A stretch of 64,000 bases of DNA from an uncultured Paracoccaceae bacterium (GTDB lineage: Bacteria > Pseudomonadota > Alphaproteobacteria > Rhodobacterales > Rhodobacteraceae), in contig CANMVA010000001.1 in NCBI GenBank assembly GCA_947501355.1, positions 1,186,001 through 1,250,000 on the forward strand, given 5' to 3'. The position numbers were made by a program, and so were the translations under genes. The notes under the pieces are model-generated. The model was not told where the DNA came from, searched no databases, and worked only from the letters and a program-made list of their open reading frames with translations. The stretch's first letter is position 1. The number at the start of each line of letters is the position of its first letter. Positions 1 through 7,776 of this stretch are shown one piece after another.

Positions 1-1
1 C

Positions 2-1576
2 GAAAGCTCGGGTGCGTTGCCGACCCTGACGCTGGACCGCGCGGAGGTCACGAATGGCGCGTTCCGCTTCATTGATGCGCAGGCAGGGTCGGACACGCGA
101 TTTGACGACTTTGATCTGGCGTTGGAATGGCCTGTGGCGAATGGGCCGGTGACGCTTGATCTGGGCGCGCAGCCTTACGGCAGCCGCATCACCGTAGATG
201 CGGAAATCGCGGATGTGGCAGCTGTAATTGCTGGCCAAACGACGCCCGTCACGGCGCAGATCGGCGCGCCGGGTGGAGCCGTCGCATTCAATGGGGCGGT
301 CGGCACGACGCCGGAGTTCGCCGGGCGCCTGGACGCGGATCTCAGCGATACGGCGCGGTTTCTGGCGGCCCTTGGCATCAGCAGCGTGGACGTGCCGGAG
401 GGCTTTGGGCGCGCCCTGAATATTGACGGGCTGGTCAGTTTCAGTGGGGACCGGGTTAGCCTGCGCGAAGGCGTGATCGTGGCTGATGGCACGCGGCTGG
501 ATGGCTCTGCCGATGTGGTGCTGGCCGCGACGCCGCAGATCACGGCGAACTTCGCGGCGGGCGATCTTGATCTGGCGTTTCTGACCGAAGGCGGCAGCAG
601 CGGCGGAGGGTCCGGCTGGTCGACAGAGCGTATTGATGCCAGTGGGCTGAGCGCGTTCAACGGCTCTATCGGACTGACGGCGCGTAGCCTTGATCTGGGG
701 ACGTTGAAGTTTGGCAGCACACGTCTGAATGTCACCAATGACCGCTCCCGCGCGGTGGTGCGTTTTGACGAATTGCGTGGCTATGACGGCAATATTACTG
801 GCCAGTTTGTCGCTAATAATCGCAATGGTCTGTCCGTAGGCGGCGATCTGAGGGCGACGGGCGTTCAGGTGAAATCCCTGCTGACGGATATGGCCGATCT
901 GGACCGGATGTCGGGGCTTGCGAATATGCAGCTTAGGTTTCTGGGCGTTGGCCAATCGGTGGATGCGATCATGAAAAGCCTGTCGGGGGATGGCTCTGTC
1001 TCGATGGCGGGGGGGCAGATCAGTGGAATTGATCTGGATAAGCTGATCCGTTCGGGCGCGACGGGGCCGGGCACCACGGTCTTTGATGATTTCCGGGCCA
1101 GCTACACGATAAATGGCGGTGTTTTACGCAATAACGATCTTGTGATGACCTTGCCCAATGTGGAGACGCGCGGCGAGGGCAAAGTTGATCTGGGCCAGCA
1201 GGAGATCGACTACCTGGTGACGCCGATTGCGCTGCAGGCCCGTGATGATCAGGGCCTTGCGATCCCGTTTCGGATCAAGGGGCCGTGGTCGTCTCCGCAG
1301 TTTTTGCCGGATATGGGGGCCGCTCTTGACCTGAACCTTGAGGCGGAAAAAAAGAAGCTGGAAGAACAGCTTGAGGCAGAGAAAGCCAAGCTGGAAGAAC
1401 GCGCCCGCGCGGAGGCCGAGAAGGCGCGCGAACGGGCGCAAGAGCAGCTGCGCCGCGAGGCTGAAAAAGCGCTTGGCGTGACGACGCAAGAGGGCGACAG
1501 CGTCGAGGATGCCTTGCGCAAAAAGCTGGAAGAAGAGGCGGGCAATGCCCTGCGCAACCTGCTGGGCGGTAACTAA
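2..1576 (+). CDS. AsmA-family envelope protein, C-terminal part (5' end outside window)
   Basis: The reading frame is open from the first bases, so this is the C-terminal part of a longer gene. The protein has the repetitive beta-strand character of AsmA-like proteins, with glycine/aspartate-rich turns and recurring short segments such as DGLVSFSGDRV. It also has the AsmA C-terminal region, in which a non-coding-looking 'GQISGIDLDKLI' segment is followed by a strand-rich domain ending in ITPIALQARD-like sequence. The last 90 or so residues form a strongly charged Lys/Glu/Ala coiled coil (about residues 440-510 of the visible part). AsmA-like proteins are anchored in the inner membrane, face the periplasm and are implicated in phospholipid transport or outer-membrane homeostasis. 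The family call is firm; the exact role is inferred. Confidence 0.82.
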   Translation, partial: ESSGALPTLTLDRAEVTNGAFRFIDAQAGSDTRFDDFDLALEWPVANGPVTLDLGAQPYGSRITVDAEIADVAAVIAGQTTPVTAQIGAPGGAVAFNGAVGTTPEFAGRLDADLSDTARFLAALGISSVDVPEGFGRALNIDGLVSFSGDRVSLREGVIVADGTRLDGSADVVLAATPQITANFAAGDLDLAFLTEGGSSGGGSGWSTERIDASGLSAFNGSIGLTARSLDLGTLKFGSTRLNVTNDRSRAVVRFDELRGYDGNITGQFVANNRNGLSVGGDLRATGVQVKSLLTDMADLDRMSGLANMQLRFLGVGQSVDAIMKSLSGDGSVSMAGGQISGIDLDKLIRSGATGPGTTVFDDFRASYTINGGVLRNNDLVMTLPNVETRGEGKVDLGQQEIDYLVTPIALQARDDQGLAIPFRIKGPWSSPQFLPDMGAALDLNLEAEKKKLEEQLEAEKAKLEERARAEAEKARERAQEQLRREAEKALGVTTQEGDSVEDALRKKLEEEAGNALRNLLGGN

Positions 1577-1658
1577 GTGACATGACGTTTTATTTGCAAA
1601 TTGAACGAAGCCCTCGTTATCGTGGCGCCTGTGTCTGCTGCAATTTGGGGAATCTGTA

Positions 1659-2579
1659 GTGCCAAAATTGACCGCTTCGTTGCGCAAACGCTTCTGCATC
1701 GCGTCTGTGATCACGTCTCTTGTCGCCGTAACGGCTGCGCCGTCTTTGGCCGATTCCAGTCGGATGATGTTCCGGATGGAGAAAGGCATGTCGCTGGGCC
1801 AATACTACACCCGCGTGCAGGAAAGCCTAATAAACGCAGGTCTGTTGCGGCAGGATCGTTCGCTGCAAAGCGCGCCGTCCACGCCGCACCGTCTGGCGCG
1901 TGACTTCGCCGAGATCGCCTTGCGCTCTGAATATGGCGCGTCCCTGGGCGCGTCCGGCTCTGGCAGCCGCAAACCGGTCATGCGCTGGGAAGTCCCGGTC
2001 CGTATGAACGTCGTTTTCGGCGCGTCAGTGCCGCCTGAGCAGCGTCTGAAGGATGCCCGCGCCATCGGGGCCTATATGAATAAGCTGTCCCGCATCACCG
2101 GCCACCCGGTTACGCAGACAAACAAAGGCTCGAATTTTCATGTTCTCGTGGTGAATGACGCCGAGCGGAAATCGCTGGCCACCACGCTGCGCAAGATGGT
2201 GCCGAACCTGGGAAGCAGCTCGATCCGCGCGGTCGAGCGGATGAAGCCCAATCATTTCTGCATGGTCATTGCCTCGCCCTTCCCGGATCGCAAGAACGGC
2301 TATCAGTCGGTCGTCGCGATCGTGCGCGCCGAGCATCCCGACATGATGCGCACCGCCTGTATTCAAGAGGAACTGGCCCAAGGCATGGGTCTGCCCAATG
2401 ATTGCAATTACGCGCGCCCGTCGATCTTCAACGACGATCAGGAATTTGGCCTGCTGACCCGGCATGATGAGCGTCTGCTGCAGATGCTCTATCATCCGGC
2501 ACTGACCTCTGGCATGCCGCGCAAGCAGGCAGAGCCGTTGCTCAAGCAGATTGCAGCGCAGGTTGTGGCGCGGGGCTAG
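1659..2579 (+). CDS. DUF2927 domain secreted protein
   Basis: The frame starts at a GTG preceded by a G-rich stretch. Starting at the later ATG pair near 1768 would remove a clear signal peptide (residues 1-31, ending ...PSLADS), so the GTG is preferred. The mature part carries the DUF2927 signature region with a predicted catalytic-like segment around IQEELAQGMGLPND and a C-terminal LTRHDERLLQMLYHP motif. Proteins of this type are widespread in Rhodobacterales and have no established function; the HDE-containing C-terminal block hints at a metallopeptidase-like fold, but this is inference. The 3' end overlaps the following SNase-like gene by 29 nt, suggesting translational coupling. Confidence 0.82.
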   Translation: MPKLTASLRKRFCIASVITSLVAVTAAPSLADSSRMMFRMEKGMSLGQYYTRVQESLINAGLLRQDRSLQSAPSTPHRLARDFAEIALRSEYGASLGASGSGSRKPVMRWEVPVRMNVVFGASVPPEQRLKDARAIGAYMNKLSRITGHPVTQTNKGSNFHVLVVNDAERKSLATTLRKMVPNLGSSSIRAVERMKPNHFCMVIASPFPDRKNGYQSVVAIVRAEHPDMMRTACIQEELAQGMGLPNDCNYARPSIFNDDQEFGLLTRHDERLLQMLYHPALTSGMPRKQAEPLLKQIAAQVVARG

Positions 2580-2973
2580 GTCCCGGCGACTGGACCAGGT
2601 CACGGCCCTTGGGCTCAGCTTTGTTGCCTTGGCCATCGTCTGGGCGGTGTTGACGCTGGGCGCGCCGGAGCAAGACATCTCTATTATCGAAGGCCAGGTG
2701 ACCCATGTCAGGGATGGCGACACGATTGAAATCGGTGTTGTCGTGATCCGTCTGGCGGCGCTGGATTGTGCGGAGTTGGGCACGGAGAGCGGCATGCAAG
2801 CCAAGGACGCGATGCGCGATCTGGTGGCGCGCCAGATGGTGAGATGCACCGATCTTGGACCAGACAGGTATGGGCGCACGTTAGCCCAATGCCAGCGCGG
2901 CACAGACCCCAAGACGCTGTCAGAGCATATGGTGGATGACGGCTTTTGCACCTATTACGGCGTCTCGTTCTGA
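2551..2973 (+). CDS. Membrane-anchored staphylococcal nuclease-like (thermonuclease) protein
   Basis: A 140-residue protein with one N-terminal transmembrane segment or uncleaved signal (about residues 17-36) followed by an SNase/TNase-like domain. The visible signature is VRDGDTIEIG followed by IRLAALDCAELG, which matches the nuclease core with its calcium-binding Asp and the catalytic-loop region; DRYGRTLAQC gives the second conserved Arg-bearing block. The domain is short compared with full SNases. Family members cleave phosphodiester bonds of DNA or RNA in the periplasm or outside the cell. The start lies inside the 3' end of the DUF2927 gene (29-nt overlap), so the two are probably co-translated. 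Confidence 0.82.
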   Translation: MQRRLWRGARSRRLDQVTALGLSFVALAIVWAVLTLGAPEQDISIIEGQVTHVRDGDTIEIGVVVIRLAALDCAELGTESGMQAKDAMRDLVARQMVRCTDLGPDRYGRTLAQCQRGTDPKTLSEHMVDDGFCTYYGVSF

Positions 2974-2995
2974 GCGGCGGAAAACTTTTACCTGC

Positions 2996-3559
2996 TTAAC
3001 GGCGACGGTCGCGGCGCGAGGACATGGGCTGGAACGCCACGCCCACATGCGCCTCGCAATAAGGCTTGCCGGCTTTCACGGGCAGACCGCAAAACCAGAA
3101 ATCTTCGGTCGCAGGGTCGCCCACGGGCCATTTGCAGGTCCGCTCCGTCAGTTCCATTAGCGACAGCTTCTTGGCTTTCTTCTCGACCTCGTTGACCTTG
3201 GCCAGCGCCTCGGGGCTGATCTCATTGGCCGAGGGCTGCGGGGGCAGGGGCTGACCGGCCGGAATGATCTGCTTGCGTGCCGGGATCGCCGATTTCTGCT
3301 CAATCGCGGGTTCGGTTTTCAGATCGGGCTTCGGCGCGGGTTTCGGAGCCGCCGCGGCCTTGGGTTTCTGCGCGGCCTTTTCCTTGGCCGCGGGCTTGGA
3401 GCCACCGCCGCCTGCCCGGTTCGACAGTCCCAAACGGTGCACTTTGCCGATCACGGCGTTGCGGGTCACACCCCCCAATTCCTTGGCGATCTGGCTGGCC
3501 GACTGGCCCTCGCCCCACATCTTTTTCAGAACTTCTACGCGCTCGTCAGTCCAGGACAT
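2996..3559 (-). CDS. gcrA: GcrA cell cycle regulator
   Basis: The N-terminus (MSWTDERVEVLKKMWGEG followed by SASQIAKELGG) and the helix-turn-helix ending in VTRNAVIGKVHRLGLS are diagnostic of GcrA. A low-complexity Ala/Lys/Pro linker (residues about 50-110) leads to the conserved C-terminal region with CKWPVGDP and FCGLPV, which in Caulobacter contacts sigma-70 domain 2. GcrA is a methylation-sensing cofactor of RNA polymerase that activates cell-cycle genes in alphaproteobacteria, binding near CcrM-methylated GANTC sites. At 187 residues it is of usual length. It lies convergent to the SNase-like gene and divergent from the ABC permease. Confidence 0.95.
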   Translation of the reverse strand: MSWTDERVEVLKKMWGEGQSASQIAKELGGVTRNAVIGKVHRLGLSNRAGGGGSKPAAKEKAAQKPKAAAAPKPAPKPDLKTEPAIEQKSAIPARKQIIPAGQPLPPQPSANEISPEALAKVNEVEKKAKKLSLMELTERTCKWPVGDPATEDFWFCGLPVKAGKPYCEAHVGVAFQPMSSRRDRRR

Positions 3560-3686
3560 CCGAATTCCTTCATCAGAAAAGCGGCCCTTCGTTTTGCGTA
3601 GGGCCGCCTTGGAAAAATCTCTCGTCCTCTATTTTAGCCACTGCGTGCATCGGTTACAAGCGCGGGGCGTGAGGCGAGGGGGTGCA

Positions 3687-4490
3687 ATGTCTCAGAAACT
3701 CGAAATGGGAACACGACGGTTCGGTCGCTGGAACTGGCTTGGTACGAAAACCCTGGCCGAGCGCGAGATCCGGCGCTTTCTGAATGTCTGGGCGCAGACC
3801 CTGGCCGCGCCCTTGGTCACCGCCGGTCTTTTCCTGCTGATCTTCGCGCTTGCCGTTGGTCCCCAGCGCGGTGACGTGATGGGCGTGCCCTTTGTCACCT
3901 TCGTGGCACCCGGTCTTTTGATGATGACCGTCATTCAGAATGCCTTTGCCAACACCTCAAGCTCAATCGTGAGCGCCAAGGTGCAGGGCAATATCGTCGA
4001 TACGCTGATGCCTCCGCTGTCGCCGCTGGAACTGGTGATGGGCTATGTCACCGGCGGGATCGCGCGGGGTCTCTTCGTGGCGGTGTCCATCGTGCTTGGG
4101 ATGATGCTTTTTCTGGGCATTTCGGTTGCGCATCCGCTCTGGTTGTTGGTGTTCGCGATTGTCGGGTCTGCTGTTATGGCCGGTCTCGGGATCATCGCCG
4201 CTGTCTTTGCGCAGAAGTTCGACCAGATGGCTGCGATCACCAATTTCATCATCACACCGCTCGCGTTCCTGTCGGGCACGTTCTACTCGCTTGAGACGAT
4301 CCCGCCCGTTCTGGCCCGGCTCATTCACTGGAACCCGATGTTCTACATGATCGACGGGGCGCGCTACGGGGTGCTGGGCGTGTCAGACAGTGATCCGCGC
4401 CTTGGGCTGGTGATCTGTCTGGCGACGATGGTCTTTGTGCTTGCGATCTGCTGGCGCTGGTTCAAATCCGGCTACCGGATCAAAAGCTAG
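3687..4490 (+). CDS. ABC-2 type transporter permease (orphan)
   Basis: A 267-residue inner-membrane protein with an N-terminal amphipathic stretch (KTLAEREIRRFLNVW) and six hydrophobic segments, matching the ABC-2 permease family represented by YadH-type exporters. The conserved C-terminal motif region PLAFLSGTFYSLETIPPVL is typical of this family. The frame is open further upstream, but the ATG at 3687 follows a purine-rich AGGCGAGGGGG stretch and begins the conserved sequence. No ATP-binding subunit is adjacent, so it must work with an ATPase encoded elsewhere. Its 3' end overlaps the convergent EamA gene by 4 nt. The substrate is unknown. Confidence 0.88.
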   Translation: MSQKLEMGTRRFGRWNWLGTKTLAEREIRRFLNVWAQTLAAPLVTAGLFLLIFALAVGPQRGDVMGVPFVTFVAPGLLMMTVIQNAFANTSSSIVSAKVQGNIVDTLMPPLSPLELVMGYVTGGIARGLFVAVSIVLGMMLFLGISVAHPLWLLVFAIVGSAVMAGLGIIAAVFAQKFDQMAAITNFIITPLAFLSGTFYSLETIPPVLARLIHWNPMFYMIDGARYGVLGVSDSDPRLGLVICLATMVFVLAICWRWFKSGYRIKS

Positions 4491-5416
4491 GCCTCTTTCA
4501 GCCGCGCCTCGCGCCAAGCCAGCAGGCCTGCACCGCACAGGATCGTGGCCATGCCAACCAATGCAACCGCGTCCGGCATCACCCGGAAAAATGCGAAATC
4601 GTAAAGGCCAGCGACCACCAGCGTGGCATAGCTGAACGGCACGATGAAACTCGCCTCCGCCCGTTTCATTGCGTTCACGAAACAGGTCTGTGCGCCAGCC
4701 ATCATTGTGCCAAGGGCCGCCAGCAATCCCCATTGCGCGGCCGTGGGTGATTGCCAGACCGCCAGCACAACGAGGGTGGAGATCACAACGCCGATGCAAT
4801 TGTTCACCAGCAGGATCTGGAACGGGCTTTCCAGTCCGCTGAGCCGCTTGATGAAGATGACCTCTAACCCAAGGATGATTGCAGCCGCCAGCGCCAGCAA
4901 GGCCGCTGGTTCAAAGTCGCCGGGCAGGGGGCGCAGCAGCAACAGCATGCCGGTGAAGGCAATCGCCGCGGCCGACCAGCGCACGCGGCCCACTTTCTCG
5001 CCCAGCAGAAAGATCGCAAAGATCATCGCGAAGACCGGGTTGAGAAAGCTGATCGCGGTTGCCGCCGCAAGCGGAATGAAGGCCACGGACGCAAACATCA
5101 GCGTCACGCCGCCCGCACCGCAAGTGGTCCTAGCCAGATGCAGCCGCCAATGAATGCGGCCAAAGCGCGGGCGCAACACCAGTGCGGCCGATGACAGGGC
5201 CAAAAGCGCGAAGATGAACCGCCCATGGGTGATCTGAAGCGGGTGCAACGGCGCGCCGAACTGATCCCCGCCCAGCATCTTCGCAATCAGCGTTGTGGCC
5301 GCAATGAACACTGCCGCCAAAAGCATCAGCGCGATGGCCAGGGGACGATTCTGGGGGATGGCGTGCTCCATGACTGGCGCATACGCCTCAAATAAACGCT
5401 TGGCAAATGCCTGCAT
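4487..5416 (-). CDS. DMT-family (EamA) transporter
   Basis: A 309-residue protein with ten hydrophobic segments arranged as two EamA repeats. The first repeat starts at about residue 23 (LAIALMLLAAVFIAATTLI) and the second after the central LLRPLPGDFEP loop. Members of the drug/metabolite transporter superfamily export or import small metabolites such as amino acids; the substrate cannot be read from sequence. An alternative start at Met16 (5371) is possible because the first 15 residues are not part of the conserved fold. A second, unrelated-context EamA gene lies at 51.7 kb. Confidence 0.88.
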   Translation of the reverse strand: MQAFAKRLFEAYAPVMEHAIPQNRPLAIALMLLAAVFIAATTLIAKMLGGDQFGAPLHPLQITHGRFIFALLALSSAALVLRPRFGRIHWRLHLARTTCGAGGVTLMFASVAFIPLAAATAISFLNPVFAMIFAIFLLGEKVGRVRWSAAAIAFTGMLLLLRPLPGDFEPAALLALAAAIILGLEVIFIKRLSGLESPFQILLVNNCIGVVISTLVVLAVWQSPTAAQWGLLAALGTMMAGAQTCFVNAMKRAEASFIVPFSYATLVVAGLYDFAFFRVMPDAVALVGMATILCGAGLLAWREARLKEA

Positions 5417-5590
5417 CGCCCGTTATGACGCCCTCATGATCAATCGCACACATATCGTGACCCGACGCCGACGCTAACCCGTCGCTCGTCTTTCGTTTGC
5501 TCATCGCGCACCTGCGCATCTCCCAAAAATCGTTGACTTGGCCTTGCCCCTACGGCACCAACAGGCCTTCCTATGATAAGGATTTCTCAG

Positions 5591-6772
5591 ATGATCCCGT
5601 CCGTTCTGCCGACCTATAACCGCGCGCCCTTGTCTTTCGTCAAAGGCGAAGGCTCCTGGCTGATCGAGGCGGATGGCCGACGTTTTCTGGATCTGGGTGC
5701 TGGGATCGCGGTGAACGCGCTGGGCCATGCCCATCCCGCGCTGGTCGAGGCGATCAACACGCAAGCCAGCCAGCTTTGGCACGTCTCCAACCTCTACCAG
5801 ATCCCGCAGCAGCAGGAGCTGGCGGACAAGCTGGTAGACAGCAGCTTTGCCGACACAGTGTTCTTCACCAATTCCGGCACGGAAGGCTGCGAGTTGGCCG
5901 TCAAGATGGCCCGCAAATACTGGCATGACAAAGGCCAGCCCGCGCGTACCGAGATCGTGACCTTTGAAGGCTCCTTCCATGGGCGGTCTTCGGCGGGGAT
6001 TGCAGCGGCTGGCTCCGAGAAGATGACCAATGGCTTTGGCTCGCTTCTGCCCGGTTTCACCCATCTTGCCTTCGGCGATCATGACGCTGTGCGCGCCGCA
6101 ATCACCGATCAGACCGCCGCCGTCCTGATCGAGCCGATCCAGGGCGAAGGCGGCATCCGCCCGGTCCCGGATCAATGCCTCAAAGGCCTGCGCGATCTTT
6201 GTGACGAGACCGGCACGCTTTTGATCTTTGACGAGGTGCAATGCGGCGTGGGCCGGACAGGCAAGCTCTTTGCCCATGAATGGGCCGGGATCACGCCCGA
6301 CATCATGATGGTCGCCAAAGGCATCGGCGGCGGTTTCCCCTTGGGCGCGGTGCTGGCCACCGAAGACGCCGCAAGTGGCATGACCGCGGGCACCCATGGC
6401 TCCACCTATGGCGGCAACCCGCTGGGATGTGCTGTAGGCAATGCGGTCCTGAAAATCGTCAACGATCCCGCATTCCTCGATGACGTGAACCGCAAGGCAG
6501 GGTTGCTGCGCCAAAAGCTGGAAGGCCTTATCGCCGCGCATCCGGATGTGTTCGACAGCGTGCGTGGCCATGGCCTCATGCTTGGGCTGAAATGCAAGGC
6601 AACCAATATCGACATCGTGCAAGCAGGCTATGCCGAAGGTCTTCTGACCGTGCCCGCTGCCGACAATGTTGTCCGTCTGCTGCCTGCGCTGACCATCACC
6701 GATGACGAGATTGCACAGGCTACAACCCGCCTCGACAAAGCCGCAACCTCTCTCTCCCAAAAAGCCGCCTGA
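5591..6772 (+). CDS. argD: Acetylornithine aminotransferase ArgD
   Basis: A class-III PLP aminotransferase of 393 residues that converts N-acetylglutamate semialdehyde plus glutamate to N-acetylornithine plus 2-oxoglutarate in arginine biosynthesis. Visible signatures are [16 protein letters not shown] (phosphate-binding), the PLP-contacting [14 protein letters not shown], and [14 protein letters not shown] with the Schiff-base lysine. The internal ATG at 5591 is chosen because AAGGA lies nine bases before it; an in-frame ATG at 5573 would add six residues. It is followed after 76 nt by argF, forming an argD-argF pair common in Rhodobacterales. It could also act on succinyldiaminopimelate, as dual-function ArgD enzymes do. 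Confidence 0.93.
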   Translation: MIPSVLPTYNRAPLSFVKGEGSWLIEADGRRFLDLGAGIAVNALGHAHPALVEAINTQASQLWHVSNLYQIPQQQELADKLVDSSFADTVFFTNSGTEGCELAVKMARKYWHDKGQPARTEIVTFEGSFHGRSSAGIAAAGSEKMTNGFGSLLPGFTHLAFGDHDAVRAAITDQTAAVLIEPIQGEGGIRPVPDQCLKGLRDLCDETGTLLIFDEVQCGVGRTGKLFAHEWAGITPDIMMVAKGIGGGFPLGAVLATEDAASGMTAGTHGSTYGGNPLGCAVGNAVLKIVNDPAFLDDVNRKAGLLRQKLEGLIAAHPDVFDSVRGHGLMLGLKCKATNIDIVQAGYAEGLLTVPAADNVVRLLPALTITDDEIAQATTRLDKAATSLSQKAA

Positions 6773-6802
6773 GTTTCACCTTTGCGAAAATATTCCGGGG
6801 GT

Positions 6803-6821
6803 CCGGGGGCAGCGCCCCCGG
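6803..6821. repeat. GC-rich perfect inverted repeat in the argD-argF spacer
   Basis: Eight-base arms CCGGGGGC and GCCCCCGG flank the three-base loop AGC. No T-run follows, so this is not a classical terminator. It may be a processing or mRNA-stabilising hairpin, or a copy of a dispersed palindromic element. Confidence 0.6.
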
Positions 6822-6848
6822 CCTTCGCCCTTCAAAGCGATGCTAAAC

Positions 6849-7775
6849 ATGACCCATTTCCTTGATATCCACAAAACCGACCCAGCCGATCTGAGGCGCA
6901 TGATCGATCACGCAGGCGCAATGAAGACCGCCCGTCAGGGCCGTCCCAAAGGCGCGCTCGATGACGAACAACCGCTCGCGGGCCACATGGTCGCGCTCAT
7001 CTTCGAGAAACCCTCGACCCGCACCCGCGTGTCCTTCGACGTGGGCGTGCGCCAGATGGGCGGGCAGACCATGGTGCTGTCTGGCTCCGACATGCAGCTG
7101 GGCCATGGGGAAACGATCGCCGATACGGCCCGTGTTCTGTCACGCTATGTCGATCTCATCATGATCCGCACCTTTGACGAGGCCGTGCTGCTAGAGCTTG
7201 CCGAATACGCCTCTGTGCCGGTGATCAACGGTCTGACCGACCGCACCCATCCCTGCCAGATCATGGCCGATATCCTCACATTTGAGGAACATCGTGGCCC
7301 GATTAAGGGCAAGAAGGTCGTCTGGACGGGCGACGGCAACAATGTTTGCGCCAGCTTCCTGCACGCCGCTGGTCAGTTCGGCTTTGATCTGACCTTCACC
7401 GGCCCCGCGCAGCTTGATCCCGAAGAGGTCTTCATGAATGAGGCGCGCGCGAAAGGATCCAAGATCATCATCGAACGCGACCCGTTCAAAGCGGTCGAGG
7501 GTGCCGATCTGGTCGTGGCGGACACATGGGTGTCGATGCATGACGCGCAATCCGCGAAAGAGCGCCGCCACAACATGCTGCGCCCTTATCAGGTCAATGA
7601 AGAGCTGATGTCTCACGCCAAGCCTGACGCACTTTTCATGCACTGCCTGCCTGCGCACCGCGAAGAAGAAGCCACCAGCGCCGTGATGGACGGCCCTAAT
7701 TCGGTGATCTTCGACGAGGCCGAGAACCGTCTGCATGCGCAAAAGGCCGTCATGCGCTGGTGCCTGGGCGTTTAG
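6849..7775 (+). CDS. argF: Ornithine carbamoyltransferase ArgF
   Basis: A 308-residue enzyme that makes citrulline from ornithine and carbamoyl phosphate in the arginine pathway. The carbamoyl-phosphate loop [12 protein letters not shown], the DRTHPCQ block, and the ornithine-binding FMHCLPAHR motif are all present and intact. The frame is open upstream, but the conserved sequence starts at [15 protein letters not shown] (ATG 6849); a near ATG at 6840 would add three residues. It lies 76 nt downstream of argD with a GC-rich hairpin between them, so they are probably co-transcribed. The 3' end is convergent with hrpB, with one base between the stop codons. Confidence 0.95.
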   Translation: MTHFLDIHKTDPADLRRMIDHAGAMKTARQGRPKGALDDEQPLAGHMVALIFEKPSTRTRVSFDVGVRQMGGQTMVLSGSDMQLGHGETIADTARVLSRYVDLIMIRTFDEAVLLELAEYASVPVINGLTDRTHPCQIMADILTFEEHRGPIKGKKVVWTGDGNNVCASFLHAAGQFGFDLTFTGPAQLDPEEVFMNEARAKGSKIIIERDPFKAVEGADLVVADTWVSMHDAQSAKERRHNMLRPYQVNEELMSHAKPDALFMHCLPAHREEEATSAVMDGPNSVIFDEAENRLHAQKAVMRWCLGV

Positions 7776-7776
7776 G

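Noticed and set aside
1601-1903. 100-residue plus-strand frame at the start of the DUF2927 gene
   Set aside because: Overlaps the signal-peptide region of the DUF2927 gene in another frame and has no supporting features.
5501-6760. 419-residue minus-strand frame across argD
   Set aside because: It is antisense to the well-supported argD gene and has no recognisable domain; it is a GC-rich shadow frame.
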